64,000 bases of DNA from Bacteroidota bacterium (GCA_023394415.1 JAEXAR010000001.1:138779-202778); one strand, 5' to 3'. Positions 17,467 to 27,369 are shown, numbered from the stretch's first letter. Made by a program: numbers and translations. The notes: a model not told the origin generated them from the letters alone.

Positions 17467-17496
17467 AAAAAAACCGCCTTATAAAAAGACGGTTTT
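17467..17496 (-). terminator. Terminator after accC
   Basis: The inverted repeat AAACCGCC / GACGGTTT, with one mismatch, starts 5 bp past the accC stop. On the minus strand it is followed by a T-rich run. Confidence 0.7.
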
Positions 17497-17500
17497 GATA

Positions 17501-18853
17501 TTAATGGTCATATTTTTTATCCATTACAAAACTTTCCATAAATTTTGTGGTGTAATTTCCTGCTATATAATCAGGATCTTCCATCAATTGTCTGTGGAAA
17601 GGGATGGTGGTTTTTACTCCTTCAACATAAAACTCATCCAAAGCACGCTTCATTTTAGCGATGGCTTCATCCCTTGTTTGTGCAGTGGTAATAATTTTAG
17701 CAATCATTGAGTCGTAGTTGGATGGAATTGTGTAACCGCTGTATACGTGAGTATCGATACGGATTCCGTGTCCACCAGGAATATTTAAACTTGTAATTTT
17801 CCCAGGACTTGGTCTAAAGTCGTTGTAAGGATCTTCTGCATTAATCCTACACTCGATGGAGTGAAGTTTTGGGAAATGATTAATTCCTGAAATTGGTGTT
17901 CCTGCAGCGAGCATAATTTGCTCACGAATCAGGTCATAATCAATCACTTGTTCTGTAATTGGGTGTTCTACCTGAATTCTGGTATTCATTTCCATAAAAT
18001 AGAAATTTCTATGCTTATCTACCAGGAATTCAATTGTACCAACACCTTCATAACCAATAAATTCAGCAGCTTTTACAGCAGCATCACCCATTTTTTGACG
18101 AAGCTCATCAGTCATAAATGGCGATGGCGTTTCTTCTGTCAATTTTTGGTTTCTTCTTTGTACGGAGCAATCTCTTTCAGAAAGGTGACAAGCTTTTCCG
18201 AACTGGTCTCCGGCAATTTGGATTTCTATATGACGAGGCTCTTCAATCAATTTTTCCATATACATTCCACCGTTTCCAAAAGCTGCAACAGCTTCCTGAA
18301 TTGCAGATTCCCAATGATCTTTAAGGTCTTCTGCTTTCCAAACGGCTCTCATTCCTTTTCCACCGCCACCTGCAGTAGCTTTAATCATTACCGGATAGCC
18401 AATTTCTTCTGCGATTCTAACAGCATCTTCATAAGAATCGATTAATCCGTCAGATCCGGGAACGCAAGGCACGCCTGCAGCTTTCATAGTTGCTTTGGCA
18501 TTGGCTTTATCTCCCATTTTTTCAATCTGTTCAGGAGTAGCGCCGATGAATTTGATGCCGTTTTTTTCGCATATTCTAGAGAAGTTGGCATTTTCTGAAA
18601 GGAATCCGTAACCTGGATGTATTGCATCTGCATTGGTAATTTCTGCAGCAGAGATAATGTTTGGAATTTTAAGATAAGAATCCTTACTCATTGCAGGACC
18701 GATGCATACGGCTTCATCTGCAAATCTTACGTGGAGACTGTCTTTATCGGCTGTGGAATATACTGCGACGGTCTTTATACCCATCTCTTTGCAGGTACGC
18801 AATACACGCATTGCAATCTCTCCACGGTTGGCAATTAATATTTTCTTGAACAT
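17501..18853 (-). CDS. accC: Acetyl-CoA carboxylase, biotin carboxylase subunit
   Basis: ATP-grasp biotin carboxylase (450 aa) that carboxylates biotin on AccB for malonyl-CoA synthesis. The glycine-rich ATP loop is at residues 161-168 (AGGGGKGM). [12 protein letters not shown], the metal-binding [15 protein letters not shown] and [10 protein letters not shown] are all intact. It lies 109 bp downstream of accB on the same strand, as in most accBC operons; the gap holds only AT-rich direct repeats. The carboxyltransferase genes are not in the window. Confidence 0.96.
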   Translation of the reverse strand: MFKKILIANRGEIAMRVLRTCKEMGIKTVAVYSTADKDSLHVRFADEAVCIGPAMSKDSYLKIPNIISAAEITNADAIHPGYGFLSENANFSRICEKNGIKFIGATPEQIEKMGDKANAKATMKAAGVPCVPGSDGLIDSYEDAVRIAEEIGYPVMIKATAGGGGKGMRAVWKAEDLKDHWESAIQEAVAAFGNGGMYMEKLIEEPRHIEIQIAGDQFGKACHLSERDCSVQRRNQKLTEETPSPFMTDELRQKMGDAAVKAAEFIGYEGVGTIEFLVDKHRNFYFMEMNTRIQVEHPITEQVIDYDLIREQIMLAAGTPISGINHFPKLHSIECRINAEDPYNDFRPSPGKITSLNIPGGHGIRIDTHVYSGYTIPSNYDSMIAKIITTAQTRDEAIAKMKRALDEFYVEGVKTTIPFHRQLMEDPDYIAGNYTTKFMESFVMDKKYDH

Positions 18854-18962
18854 CTTTTTTGAAATTTTAAATTTTGGATTTTGGATTTTAAATTATTCTA
18901 AACAAATCACTGAAATAAACAGCAATTACATCTAAAATTTATAATCTATAATTTATAATCTC

Positions 18963-19445
18963 TTAAGATGGATCTACTAGGAATAATGGTTGGTCATACT
19001 CAACAGGTGTAGCGTCATCAACCAGGATTTTCACAATTTTACCGGAAACTTCAGACTCAATTTGATTAAAAAGTTTCATGGCTTCAATAACGCAAACTAC
19101 TTTACCATCTGTAATGGCATCGCCAACATTTACAAATACGTCTTTATCAGGTGATGGTTTTCTGTAGAAGGTACCAATCATTGGTGATTTGATGGTGATG
19201 TATTTGCTGTCGTCAGAAGTGTCAGCTTTTTCTGCTGCAGGTGCAGCTTGTGGTGCTGCTGCAGGTGCAGGAGATGCAGCCTGTGGCGCTGTTTGATAAA
19301 CTGCAGTTTGAGGAACGTAGCTTACGGGTTCATTACCAAGTGGAGTTTTAATGGTAATTTCGAAATCTTTGGTTTTATATCTTACTTCAGATACTTCTGC
19401 TTTAGATACAAACTTGATTAAATTTTGTATGTCTCTAATGTCCAT
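18963..19445 (-). CDS. accB: Biotin carboxyl carrier protein of acetyl-CoA carboxylase
   Basis: A 160 aa biotin carrier. An N-terminal helical part (about 1-45) is joined by an Ala/Pro-rich flexible linker (about 55-90) to the biotinyl domain, where K124 in CVIEAMKLF is the biotin attachment site. The domain starts [18 protein letters not shown], the usual BCCP thumb region. A terminator and then a promoter-like TAATTTTG separate it from rpmF upstream. I recall fabH between rpmF and accB in some other flavobacteria; it is absent here. Confidence 0.95.
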   Translation of the reverse strand: MDIRDIQNLIKFVSKAEVSEVRYKTKDFEITIKTPLGNEPVSYVPQTAVYQTAPQAASPAPAAAPQAAPAAEKADTSDDSKYITIKSPMIGTFYRKPSPDKDVFVNVGDAITDGKVVCVIEAMKLFNQIESEVSGKIVKILVDDATPVEYDQPLFLVDPS

Positions 19446-19467
19446 AATTTGTTATTTGAATATTCCT

Positions 19468-19475
19468 CAAAATTA
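19468..19475 (-). promoter_or_regulatory. -7 element of the accB promoter
   Basis: TAATTTTG on the minus strand matches TAnnTTTG and lies 22 nt before the accB ATG. The -33 region overlaps the T-run of the rpmF terminator. Confidence 0.45.
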
Positions 19476-19491
19476 CAAAAAAACAACAAAA

Positions 19492-19522
19492 AACCACTCA
19501 ATTTTTATAAAAATGAGTGGTT
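19492..19522 (-). terminator. Terminator between rpmF and accB
   Basis: Perfect nine-base arms AACCACTCA and TGAGTGGTT enclose an AT palindrome. The minus strand continues TTTTTTGTTG. It ends the rpmF transcript and probably isolates accBC. Confidence 0.8.
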
Positions 19523-19554
19523 TTTGTATGAAAATGAAGGTTTTCTAGCTATTC

Positions 19555-19758
19555 CTAGTTTTCTTCAGATGTTTCAGTTTCTTTTTCCATTACTACTTTT
19601 CCTCTGTAGTAAAGTTTTCCTTCGTGCCAGTGTGCTCTGTGGTATAAGTGCAGCTCACCTGTTGTTGCATCTTTAGCCAATTGAGGAACTTCAGCTTTAT
19701 AGTGAGTTCTTCTTTTGTCTCTTCTTGTGCTCGACTGTCTTCTCTTTGGATGTGCCAT
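19555..19758 (-). CDS. rpmF: 50S ribosomal protein L32
   Basis: A 67 aa basic ribosomal protein. The N-terminus [20 protein letters not shown] is diagnostic for L32, and [19 protein letters not shown] replaces the Cys zinc ribbon seen in many bacteria; the Cys-less form with His residues is common in Bacteroidota. It lies 62 bp downstream of the DUF177/YceD gene, the classical yceD-rpmF pair, and is followed by a terminator. Confidence 0.96.
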   Translation of the reverse strand: MAHPKRRQSSTRRDKRRTHYKAEVPQLAKDATTGELHLYHRAHWHEGKLYYRGKVVMEKETETSEEN

Positions 19759-19820
19759 TTCTAATAATTTTTTTGATGAGCGATGAGATTCATCATCTCA
19801 CCATATTTAAACTATTTTTT

Positions 19821-20351
19821 TTAATTTTTGTCTTTTAATTTTTTTAAAGCTTCCCAACGCGGATCAATCTCCTCTTTGTCGGTTTCTTCGTTTTCTGCTT
19901 CTTTGGGACTGTATTTGTCAAGAATTTCCAAATCTTCATCGTCAATATTTGCCGATACTTTTTTCATCGGAATTGATAAGATCACATCTTCGTAAATCAA
20001 CTGTGCCACATTGAAAGCGTGATCTGTGCTTGGGATGGTTATTACATCTTCATCGCTATCATCATACTCTTCACCAAATTTCACCAAAACCTTTATTTCA
20101 TGTTCAATAGGATGGTCAAACTCTTCATTGCTGATATCGCAAACGAGTGTTACGAGGCCTTTTGTTTTAATCCAAAATTCAAGAAACGTGGAGTGTTTAT
20201 CCATCAACACATCTGCTTTGATTCTTGGGTTTGTAAATTCCTGTTCAGTCTCAAAAAGTTCAAAGAACGCTTTATCTATCTCAAATTTGAACTCGTGTTT
20301 TCCTTCCTTCAGTCCGGAAAATACAACTTCGTAGTTTCTAAACTTGTCCAT
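19821..20351 (-). CDS. DUF177 / YceD family protein
   Basis: A 176 aa acidic protein of the YceD (DUF177) family, whose gene almost always precedes rpmF. In plants and E. coli the family is linked to 23S rRNA accumulation. The start at 20351 (MDKFRNYEVVFSGLKEGKHE) is preferred; the longer frame adds 14 residues unlike the family. The central FWIKTKGLVTLVCDISNEEF holds the conserved C-D-x-S/C-xE core. The C-terminal part DPRWEALKKLKD is the family's usual PRWE ending. Followed directly by rpmF. Confidence 0.88.
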   Translation of the reverse strand: MDKFRNYEVVFSGLKEGKHEFKFEIDKAFFELFETEQEFTNPRIKADVLMDKHSTFLEFWIKTKGLVTLVCDISNEEFDHPIEHEIKVLVKFGEEYDDSDEDVITIPSTDHAFNVAQLIYEDVILSIPMKKVSANIDDEDLEILDKYSPKEAENEETDKEEIDPRWEALKKLKDKN

Positions 20352-20447
20352 AAAATGAGGTTGCAAAAATATGCATTTTTTTTGAATTAGCAAATAAATT
20401 TTTGTTTCAAGTTTGGAGTTTCTGGTTTCAAGTTAAAATATTAACCA

Positions 20448-21539
20448 TTAACCCCCTGTTTCTTCCGGCAAGTCTTCATCTATACCGTTATCTGATGCCA
20501 TTTTCTTCGGTTGTAAACGGTTATTTATAAGATCACTATACTCGCTACGATTTTTGAAAATTTTAATTCCCATAAAAATCGCTTCACTAAAGCTTCTCTC
20601 GTCAGCAATGTTTTGCCCAGCAATATCGTATGCTACACCATGATCCGGTGATGTTCTAATGAAAGGTAAACCTGCAGTGTAGTTTACGCCTTCTTCATAA
20701 GCCAAAGTTTTAAAGGGTGCAAGTCCTTGATCGTGATACATTGCTAAAACTGCATCATAGTTTTTATATTTATTGGGCTGAAAAAAACTGTCAGCAGGAA
20801 AAGGACCAAATGCCATAATTCCATTATCGAAAAGTTCTTTAATGGCAGGTTCAATAATTTCAATTTCTTCTTTTCCAATAGCGCCACCATCTCCGGAATG
20901 AGGATTTAAACCTAAGACGGCAATTTTTGGTTTTTGTACTTGAAAATCCTCAACCAAACACTGATTCAGCAACTTTATCTGTTTTTTAATTTTTTCTTTC
21001 GAAATGTTGGCAGCAACATCAGAAATGGGAATGTGATGGGTAGATACAGCAACTTTCAAATCATCTGTTACTAAAAACATTAATCCTTTTTTGCCAAATT
21101 TTTCTTCAAGATAACCGGTGTGTCCAGCGTGTTTGAAGCCTTGCTTCAGCATTTCATCTTTGTTGATGGGAGCAGTAACCAAAATGTCTATATCACCATT
21201 CATCAGAGCATTTGTAGCAGCTTCCAAAGAATCAATTGCCATTTTGGTAGACTCTTCAGTTGGTTTGCCTAAATCTACATTAACATTATCTTTCCAAAGA
21301 TTTACCATATTCAATTTACCTGCTTGTGCTTGCGAGGCTTCAGTAATATAATTGAAATTAACCTGAAGTTTGAAAATGTTTTTTTGATAGGTGAACAGTT
21401 TTCCCGAACCGAAAATAACCGGTGTGAAAAAATCTGTAATCGATTTATCATTAAGGGCTTTCATAATAATTTCAGGACCGATACCATTGAAATCTCCTAC
21501 AGAAATACCGACTCTCACTTTGGGATGTTTAGAACTCAT
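20448..21539 (-). CDS. pdxA: 4-hydroxythreonine-4-phosphate dehydrogenase
   Basis: NAD-dependent, metal-requiring dehydrogenase (363 aa) of pyridoxal phosphate synthesis (DXP-dependent route). The N-terminal VGISVGDFNGIGPEII, metal-binding HAGHTGYLEE (about 140), STHHIPISDV, LGLNPHSGDGGAIGKEE and the C-terminal YHDQGLAPFK and GLPFIRTSPDHGVAYDIAG segments are all canonical. It is slightly longer than E. coli PdxA (about 330). It diverges from ribE across a 60-bp region with -7 elements on both strands. Confidence 0.95.
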   Translation of the reverse strand: MSSKHPKVRVGISVGDFNGIGPEIIMKALNDKSITDFFTPVIFGSGKLFTYQKNIFKLQVNFNYITEASQAQAGKLNMVNLWKDNVNVDLGKPTEESTKMAIDSLEAATNALMNGDIDILVTAPINKDEMLKQGFKHAGHTGYLEEKFGKKGLMFLVTDDLKVAVSTHHIPISDVAANISKEKIKKQIKLLNQCLVEDFQVQKPKIAVLGLNPHSGDGGAIGKEEIEIIEPAIKELFDNGIMAFGPFPADSFFQPNKYKNYDAVLAMYHDQGLAPFKTLAYEEGVNYTAGLPFIRTSPDHGVAYDIAGQNIADERSFSEAIFMGIKIFKNRSEYSDLINNRLQPKKMASDNGIDEDLPEETGG

Positions 21540-21599
21540 AATTATTGGTTATCTTTGAAAAAGAATTGACGAATTTACAAATTTAGCAAAAACTATCTT
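21540..21599. promoter_or_regulatory. Divergent promoter region pdxA / ribE
   Basis: Two TAnnTTTG matches face apart: TATCTTTG on the plus strand (about 21550-21557) toward ribE and TAAATTTG on the minus strand (21578-21585) toward pdxA. Neither has a clear TTG partner. Two vitamin genes thus share one short control region. Confidence 0.4.
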
Positions 21600-22199
21600 A
21601 TGTTCACGGGAATTATTGAAGCTGTAGGTAAAGTAGAAAATATAGAAAAAAAGGGTTCTAACATAAATTTCATATTGAGTTGTCCTTTTACTAACGAACT
21701 GAAAATCGACCAAAGCCTAGCGCATAACGGATGCTGTCTCACAGTTGTTGAGATTAATGGCGCACAATACACGGTAACAGCTATTGATGAAACTTTGGAA
21801 AAAACAAATCTCGGAAAATGGGAAGTTGGAACCATTGTGAATCTTGAACGCTGTATGAAAATGGATGGAAGATTAGATGGGCATATTGTACAAGGGCATG
21901 TGGATAAAACTGGCGAGGTTATTGCTATCGAAAATAAGGATGGGAGTTACTTTATCACCTTTCAGTACGATAACAGCGGCGATTTTATTACAGTTCCACA
22001 GGGTTCTATCACTGTGAACGGTATTAGTTTAACCGTGGCTAATAGCAATAATAATCAGTTTTCTGTGGCAATAATACCCTATACTTGGGAATTTACCAAT
22101 ATGAAACATCTGACAATAGGCGATAAAGTAAACCTTGAATTCGATATCATAGGAAAATATATTGCTAAACTAATGTCAAAACAGAATGCCATTAAGTAA
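21600..22199 (+). CDS. ribE: Riboflavin synthase, alpha subunit
   Basis: Converts two 6,7-dimethyl-8-ribityllumazine molecules to riboflavin. The 199 aa chain has the expected two lumazine-binding barrels: MFTGIIEAVGKV at the start, NGCCLTVVEI with the catalytic Cys region in the first barrel, GHIVQGHVDKTGEV opening the second, and VNGISLTVAN near residue 142. Its last 14 bp overlap the histidine kinase gene in a different frame. No FMN riboswitch was recognised upstream. Confidence 0.95.
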   Translation: MFTGIIEAVGKVENIEKKGSNINFILSCPFTNELKIDQSLAHNGCCLTVVEINGAQYTVTAIDETLEKTNLGKWEVGTIVNLERCMKMDGRLDGHIVQGHVDKTGEVIAIENKDGSYFITFQYDNSGDFITVPQGSITVNGISLTVANSNNNQFSVAIIPYTWEFTNMKHLTIGDKVNLEFDIIGKYIAKLMSKQNAIK

Positions 22200-23640
22200 A
22201 TACAGAGGTTACAGTTTAAGAAACAGAATTTTCTGGGGTTTTTTGATCATATGCTTGTTGAGTATTTTAGGCTCATCAGTTCTTTCATTTATCATTTTGA
22301 AGAACAATGCGATAGAGCAGAGTAGAACCGACCAGCAAAAAAAATCGGATGCATTGATGGCTTCTCTCGATTATGCTGTAAGCCACGAACAAATGAGTTC
22401 GGAGGATCTTCCAAAAGTTCTTGCCAACAAAATTTATGAAATTTCAGATATCAGCAAAGCGGATGTAATTATCTATGATTTAAAAGGTGATTATTTAGTT
22501 TCCAATAAAGAACCAAACCTTGTTTCACAAAAAAAACTTCCTATACCTTTAATTAATGATGTTTTGGGCGGCAATAAAAGAGTGGATTTTCAAACCTATG
22601 ATGAGAAATTGCATGCCAATGTAATGTCTTCATATATGGTACTGAAAAACAACTCGCTTGAGCCAATTGGTATCGTTTATTTCCCTTACTATCACAGTGA
22701 TGATGTGTATTTGGATGTTTTCAATAAATATGTTTTGTACATTATCATTGTGAACCTATTTATCATTATGTTTGCCATTTGGTTGAGTTGGATTATATCT
22801 AAAAACCTTACCAATGCTTTAACAAAATTTTCAGAATTAATCAACCGCCTCACACTTTTTGATAAGGATATGAAACCAATTCGTTATTACAAAAATGATG
22901 AATTGAGCTCGTTAGTAAAATCTTATAACAAAATGATTCTACAAATTCAGGATCAGAAAGAAAGGCTTTCATTTACTGAAAAAGAACAGGCCTGGCGAGA
23001 AATGGCAAAACAAGTTGCACACGAAGTAAAAAATCCTCTTACGCCAATGAAGCTTACCATCCAAAATTTCAAAAGAAAATTTGATCCTAATGATCCTGAG
23101 ATTACGGATAAGGTAAATCAGATGTCAGATTCTGTTGTGGAACAGATTGATTTAATTGCTACTGTTGCATCTGCATTTTCACAATTTGCACAATTGCCTG
23201 AAAAACACAACGAAACCTTTAATCTGAATAAGGAGATGGATAGTATTGTGCGTATTTTTAATGATGAAAATATCTTTGTACACGCAAACCGTGATGATAT
23301 TATGATCAATATGGATAAGATTTATCTAAACCGCATCATTACTAATCTTATTACCAACGCACAACAAGCCGCTGCAGAAGACCGAAAATCAATCATCAAC
23401 GTTGATATGGAACAAAAGCAGAAACGTGTTGTCATTTCTGTTGATGATAATGGTATTGGGATTCCGGAAGAAATGTACGACCGAATTTTCGAGCCAAATT
23501 TCACATCTAAAAATTCAGGTATGGGGCTCGGTCTTACTATGGTTCGCAAAATGGTAGAAGATTACAAAGGTGAAATCACCGTAAAATCAGAGCTTGACAA
23601 AGGCACTACATTCACCATTACGTTACCTACTAATATTTAA
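22186..23640 (+). CDS. Sensor histidine kinase (HAMP, NtrY-like)
   Basis: A 484 aa membrane sensor kinase. TM1 lies around residues 14-38 and TM2 around 183-207, with a periplasmic sensor loop between; a HAMP linker follows. The H-box is [20 protein letters not shown], the N-box is [16 protein letters not shown]1 is [10 protein letters not shown] and G2 is [18 protein letters not shown]. The [18 protein letters not shown] context is typical of NtrY-like kinases in Bacteroidota. No response regulator is adjacent, so the partner must be elsewhere. It overlaps ribE by 14 bp and trmN6 by 1 bp, so all three are likely co-transcribed. Signal unknown. Confidence 0.88.
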   Translation: MPLSKYRGYSLRNRIFWGFLIICLLSILGSSVLSFIILKNNAIEQSRTDQQKKSDALMASLDYAVSHEQMSSEDLPKVLANKIYEISDISKADVIIYDLKGDYLVSNKEPNLVSQKKLPIPLINDVLGGNKRVDFQTYDEKLHANVMSSYMVLKNNSLEPIGIVYFPYYHSDDVYLDVFNKYVLYIIIVNLFIIMFAIWLSWIISKNLTNALTKFSELINRLTLFDKDMKPIRYYKNDELSSLVKSYNKMILQIQDQKERLSFTEKEQAWREMAKQVAHEVKNPLTPMKLTIQNFKRKFDPNDPEITDKVNQMSDSVVEQIDLIATVASAFSQFAQLPEKHNETFNLNKEMDSIVRIFNDENIFVHANRDDIMINMDKIYLNRIITNLITNAQQAAAEDRKSIINVDMEQKQKRVVISVDDNGIGIPEEMYDRIFEPNFTSKNSGMGLGLTMVRKMVEDYKGEITVKSELDKGTTFTITLPTNI

Positions 23641-24335
23641 TGAAACCGTTCAAGTTTCAGAAATTCACAATTAATCAATCCAAAGAGGTCTTCCGTGTTG
23701 GTACTGATGGCGTTTTGCTGGGTGCTTTAGCCAATGTTTCGGGAAGAAATGAAGTTCTTGAAGTGGGAACGGGAACCGGGATAATCTCACTAATGTTAGC
23801 GCAAAGAAATTCCCAAACTCAAATTACAGCTATTGATCTAAATGAAAATGCAGTAAATATAGCTGCAGAAAATTTCGAAAATTCTCCATTTGCAGAACGA
23901 CTAAGAGTTATTGGTGGTGATTTCAAAAAATTTGAGTCTTATCAAAAGTTTGATTTTATAGTTTCAAATCCACCATATTTTGATGAGAACAGTTCCTCAA
24001 AAGACGTTCTGGCAAGGCAGAGGATAGAGCTTGATTTTTCAGATTTAATCAAAAAGTCATCGGAACTGATTTCTATTGATGGTGTTTTTTCAGTTATTAT
24101 TCCCTTTGAATTTGGAGATGAATTTACAGCAGAATGCCTTCACAATCAATTTCATTTAATCAGAAAAATTAATATTATAGGAATTGAAGGTTCTAAACCC
24201 AAACGGCTAATTTTGGAATTTTCTAAAACAGAATCTTCATTTACTGAAGAAAACTTCACCATCGAAAAATCTCCTCGTCAATATTCTAATCAATATTTAC
24301 AAGTCACTCAAGATTTTCACACTTTCGGAAAATGA
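23640..24335 (+). CDS. trmN6: tRNA1(Val) (adenine37-N6)-methyltransferase
   Basis: A 231 aa SAM-dependent methyltransferase, YfiC/TrmN6 type, methylating A37 of tRNA-Val. Motif I is EVGTGTGIISLMLAQ (about 41-55), and the N6-adenine catalytic motif NPPY is at 110-113. FRVGTDGVLLGALAN at the N-terminus is typical of the family. The ATG overlaps the kinase stop (TAATG). It converges with the ftsE-like gene across a shared terminator region. Confidence 0.88.
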   Translation: MKPFKFQKFTINQSKEVFRVGTDGVLLGALANVSGRNEVLEVGTGTGIISLMLAQRNSQTQITAIDLNENAVNIAAENFENSPFAERLRVIGGDFKKFESYQKFDFIVSNPPYFDENSSSKDVLARQRIELDFSDLIKKSSELISIDGVFSVIIPFEFGDEFTAECLHNQFHLIRKINIIGIEGSKPKRLILEFSKTESSFTEENFTIEKSPRQYSNQYLQVTQDFHTFGK

Positions 24336-24336
24336 A

Positions 24337-24361
24337 AAAGTCCTGCAAACGCAAGACTTTG
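24337..24361 (-). terminator. Terminator of the ftsE-like gene
   Basis: On the minus strand AAAGTCTTGC / GCAGGACTTT (one G-U pair, loop GTTT) is followed by TTTC. It lies between two convergent genes. Confidence 0.65.
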
Positions 24362-24386
24362 GGTATGTTATATTATGCTATTAATT

Positions 24387-25097
24387 TTATTCAAAAAGTT
24401 CCGTAGTTTCCATTACGGTTACTGCTCCATCTTCGCATTTTATTGCTTCGCCCGGAAAATTGTGAATCATATGATAATCGTGGGTTGCCATAACTACAGC
24501 AGAATTGTTTTCTTGTGCTACTCTTTTCAGCAAAGTCATAATTTCATTAGAAGTTTCAGGATCTAGGTTTCCTGTAGGTTCATCTGCTAAAATTAGTTCA
24601 GGATGGTTTAAGAGAGCTCTTGCAATGGCAACACGCTGCTGTTCACCACCAGAAAGTTCGTGAGGCATTTTGTGTTTTTTGCTCTTCATCCCTACGCTTC
24701 CTAACACTTCATTTATTCGGTCGTCAATTTTTGTAGAATCTTTCCAGCCTGTAGCTTCCAAAACGAATTTTAAGTTTTTCTCCACCGTTCTATCCGACAA
24801 TAGTTGGAAATCCTGAAAAACAATCCCTAATTTTCTTCGCAAATCTGGGATTTGAGAAGTCTTTAAAGTAGCCAAGTCGAAACCTGCAACACTTCCTTTG
24901 CCCTGTTGCAATGGAATGTGACCGTAAAGTGTTTTCAACAGTGAACTTTTACCCGAACCGGTTTTTCCGATGAGGTAGCAGAAACGCCCTTTTTTGATGT
25001 TCAGGTTTACATCGGTAAGCACTGTGAAGTTTTTCTGCGCAATCCTTGCATTATGCAGGCTTATAATGTTGTCTCCAGAGATATTACTGTGTGGCAT
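24387..25097 (-). CDS. ftsE: FtsE-like ABC transporter ATP-binding protein
   Basis: A 236 aa ABC ATPase resembling the cell-division protein FtsE, which with FtsX controls peptidoglycan hydrolases. Walker A is GKTGSGKSS (44-52), the Q-loop VFQDFQLL is near 93, the signature LSGGEQQ is at 148-154, and Walker [15 protein letters not shown] is at 169-182. [27 protein letters not shown] is close to FtsE. No ftsX gene is adjacent, and LolD/MacB-type ATPases are similar, so the symbol is probable rather than certain. Confidence 0.75.
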   Translation of the reverse strand: MPHSNISGDNIISLHNARIAQKNFTVLTDVNLNIKKGRFCYLIGKTGSGKSSLLKTLYGHIPLQQGKGSVAGFDLATLKTSQIPDLRRKLGIVFQDFQLLSDRTVEKNLKFVLEATGWKDSTKIDDRINEVLGSVGMKSKKHKMPHELSGGEQQRVAIARALLNHPELILADEPTGNLDPETSNEIMTLLKRVAQENNSAVVMATHDYHMIHNFPGEAIKCEDGAVTVMETTELFE

Positions 25098-25205
25098 TTT
25101 TATTAAATTAATAATGAAAAATAAGAAATATTAATTTTCTTTCTATGGTTTCCAAAAGTAGTTAATTATTTACTTTTTCACCTAATTTTTATCAAATTTT
25201 AACAA

Positions 25206-25240
25206 CAAAAAATGCCTGAAAAATCTCTTTTTCAAGCATA
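25206..25240 (-). terminator. Terminator after rpmH
   Basis: On the minus strand ATGCTTGAAAAA / TTTTTCAGGCAT (one G-U pair, loop GAGA) runs into TTTTTTG, about 22 bp past the rpmH stop. Confidence 0.78.
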
Positions 25241-25262
25241 TTTGTATATGATAATAGAAGAA

Positions 25263-25421
25263 TTATCTTTTAGCGCGTGCAGCACTAACGGTCAAACTCT
25301 TTCTGCCTTTTGCTCTTCTTGCAGCCAAAACTCTTCTACCGTTTGGCGTAGACATTCTTTCTCTGAAACCGTGCTTGTTTCTTTTCTTTCTTTCTGATGG
25401 TTGGAATGTTCTTTTGCTCAT
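25263..25421 (-). CDS. rpmH: 50S ribosomal protein L34
   Basis: A 52 aa very basic protein reading [20 protein letters not shown] at the start and ending [11 protein letters not shown]. The TFQPS...HGFRERM...[14 protein letters not shown] pattern is diagnostic for L34. It is shorter than the usual ORF cutoff and so easily missed. A strong flavobacterial promoter lies at 25466-25496 and a terminator at 25206-25240, so it forms a single-gene unit. dnaA, rnpA and yidC, common neighbours elsewhere, are not here. Confidence 0.97.
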   Translation of the reverse strand: MSKRTFQPSERKKRNKHGFRERMSTPNGRRVLAARRAKGRKSLTVSAARAKR

Positions 25422-25465
25422 TTCTAATATCTTTAGTGTAAAACTATATCTTGATTTTCAGACTG

Positions 25466-25496
25466 CAAAAATACAAATATTTTTTAACCCCACAAA
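25466..25496 (-). promoter_or_regulatory. Promoter of rpmH
   Basis: On the minus strand TTTG (25493-25496) is followed after 19 nt by TATTTTTG (25466-25473). This is an exact match to the flavobacterial -33/-7 consensus. The leader would be about 40 nt. Confidence 0.7.
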
Positions 25497-25762
25497 TTAA
25501 ATTTTAAAAAATTCAAAGCTATTATAATGTTGGATTATTTTGATGTAGATATGAAGAATGTTATGATGAATCAGATTTAAACTTTCTTGAATCATAGAAT
25601 TTTATATCTGTGAAATATGAGGGTTATAAAATATGTTGCATTTATTTTCTTTTAATGCTTCAAGATTCAATCATTACGGAAATTATCCACAATTGATTAA
25701 AGTTCGGTCTTCTATATTCTCGCTTCCATCCCAAAAACCTACCTTTGCAAAAATCAAAATTT
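25497..25762. other. Gene-free AT-rich stretch upstream of the NrnA-like gene
   Basis: No ORF, tRNA or hairpin of note was found. One perfect TTATCCACA (DnaA-box consensus) occurs at 25683-25691, but it is alone. The promoter of the downstream phosphoesterase should lie here; I could not assign it. Confidence 0.5.
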
Positions 25763-26770
25763 ATGTTCACAGCATCCGAACTTTTAGATATTAACCAACT
25801 TTTAATCCCAGAAAATAAAATTGCTATCATCACCCATTACAATCCTGATGGTGATGCTATCGGTTCTTCACTCGGGTTAAAGCATTATTTGAAAGCTAAA
25901 GGTTTGGATGCAGAAGTGGTGGTGCCTAATGATTTTCCAAAATTTCTGAAATGGATGCCGGAAGCCAAAAAAATTACCATTGCCGATTATAAACGTAAAA
26001 AAGCGTGGGAAATGATTGATGCGGCTGATGTTATTTTCATTCTAGATTTTAATGCATCACACAGAGCCGGAAATTTGGTTGCCCCTTGGATTGAAAGAGC
26101 AGAAGGTGTAAAGATCCTCATTGATCATCACCAACAGCCTGAAAATTTTGATTATGTATACTCTGATACTACCATTCCGGCAACATCACAAATGGTGTAT
26201 CATTTTATTGATGAAATGCAAGAGAAACAACTCGTAAATAATGATATCGCAGAATGCTTATACACTGGAATTATGACAGATACCGGAGGTTTTCGCTTCC
26301 GTTCTACATCTTCTAAAACGCACCATATTATTGCAGATTTAATCGAAAAAGGTGCTGATCCTGCGATGATTTCTTCCAATACATGGGACACCAACACTGT
26401 TTCACGTCTTCATCTTTTGTCATTAATTTTAAGTAGAATTGAAGTTGTAAAGGACGGAAAAGTTGCCATTCTTTATCTTAAACGAGATGAATTGAAAGAA
26501 TTCGGTTTTGAAAAAGGCGATACCGAAGGTTTCGTGAATTACGGTCTCAGCATTGCCGGAACCAAAATGTCAGCTTTTTTTATGGAAGATTTGTATGAAG
26601 ATTTCATTAAAATTTCATTTCGCTCTAAAGACGAAGTGGATGTGAACCAGTTCTCACGAAAATATTTCAACGGTGGCGGTCACATTAATGCAGCAGGAGG
26701 AAAATATTTTGAAAGCATTTATGAGACCATAGAAGATTTTAAAGAAAAAATTGAAGAAGAAAATTTCTAA
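25763..26770 (+). CDS. DHH-family phosphoesterase (NrnA-like)
   Basis: A 335 aa bifunctional-type oligoribonuclease / pAp phosphatase of the NrnA (DHH-DHHA1) family. Motifs: THYNPDGDAIGSSLGL (the first Asp cluster), FILDFNAS, the DHH signature in ILIDHHQQP, MTDTGGFRF, and the DHHA1 glycine motif NGGGHINAAGG at the C-terminus. I chose ATG at 25763 over the upstream TTG at 25745. The family degrades 2-5 nt RNAs and 3'-phosphoadenosine phosphate in organisms without Orn. A short outer-membrane-like gene follows after 11 bp. Confidence 0.9.
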   Translation: MFTASELLDINQLLIPENKIAIITHYNPDGDAIGSSLGLKHYLKAKGLDAEVVVPNDFPKFLKWMPEAKKITIADYKRKKAWEMIDAADVIFILDFNASHRAGNLVAPWIERAEGVKILIDHHQQPENFDYVYSDTTIPATSQMVYHFIDEMQEKQLVNNDIAECLYTGIMTDTGGFRFRSTSSKTHHIIADLIEKGADPAMISSNTWDTNTVSRLHLLSLILSRIEVVKDGKVAILYLKRDELKEFGFEKGDTEGFVNYGLSIAGTKMSAFFMEDLYEDFIKISFRSKDEVDVNQFSRKYFNGGGHINAAGGKYFESIYETIEDFKEKIEEENF

Positions 26771-26781
26771 TATAAGTGAAA

Positions 26782-27315
26782 ATGAAAAAAGTTTTATTTC
26801 TATCGCTGTTAGCACCTATGTTATGGTTTGCGCAAAGCAATGAATTGTCCCAAAAATTTAAAGTAGAAGCAGGATTTCAAGGTCTTAATTTTGGTTTTGA
26901 GCAACCTTTGTCCAAAAAAATGCTTTTAGACATTAATGCCGGAATTGGAGGTCGTGTAAATATTCCTGCTGGGAGTTCTATTGAGTACAGGCTTGGCGTT
27001 ACTTCGTCGGAAACTTATTTATCTTCGTTTTTCAGAACGCAACTCCGTTATTATTTTAACAGAGATGAAAGGGCAGCAAGAAATCACAGTTTAGAAAACA
27101 ACTCAGGAAGTTTTATAGGTTTTCAAACCAAAATGGTTTTTAATAAAAGTGTTGATGATGTTTTGGTTAGCGATGTTCATTTTGGCCAGCAACTTCCTTT
27201 GGGTAAGCATTGGATTTACAGATATCATTTAGGAGTTGGTTTAGGGTTTAATTTGGCACAAGGGATGGGTGCTTTTTATCCTGCTGTAGGTTCTACTTTT
27301 GGATATGTTTTTTAA
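26782..27315 (+). CDS. Predicted outer-membrane beta-barrel-like protein
   Basis: A 177 aa protein not assigned to a named family. It has a signal peptide (MKKVLFLSLLAPMLWFAQ) and alternating short beta-type segments rich in Gly and aromatic residues (GFQGLNFGFEQPL, MLLDINAGIGG, FFRTQLRYYFN, YRYHLGVGLGF). It ends in ...TFGYVF, with a terminal Phe as in many outer-membrane proteins. I chose ATG at 26782 rather than GTG at 26776. It likely shares a transcript with the DHH phosphoesterase 11 bp upstream. Confidence 0.6.
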   Translation: MKKVLFLSLLAPMLWFAQSNELSQKFKVEAGFQGLNFGFEQPLSKKMLLDINAGIGGRVNIPAGSSIEYRLGVTSSETYLSSFFRTQLRYYFNRDERAARNHSLENNSGSFIGFQTKMVFNKSVDDVLVSDVHFGQQLPLGKHWIYRYHLGVGLGFNLAQGMGAFYPAVGSTFGYVF

Positions 27316-27369
27316 AAAAAATAACAATCGCTCAATTTGGGGTTGTTTACTTTTAATAGGCGCTTAATT

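Noticed and set aside
18861..18962. AT-rich direct repeats such as TTTTGGATTT before accC as a possible repeat array
   Set aside because: Units are short, imperfect and low in complexity, as in other gaps (for example before leuS). No CRISPR or iteron structure.
25683..25691. Perfect DnaA box TTATCCACA in the gap beside rpmH, suggesting an origin of replication
   Set aside because: It is a single box. I estimate roughly one such 9-mer is expected by chance in 64 kb of this composition. dnaA, dnaN and box clusters are absent, and gene orientation does not switch here.
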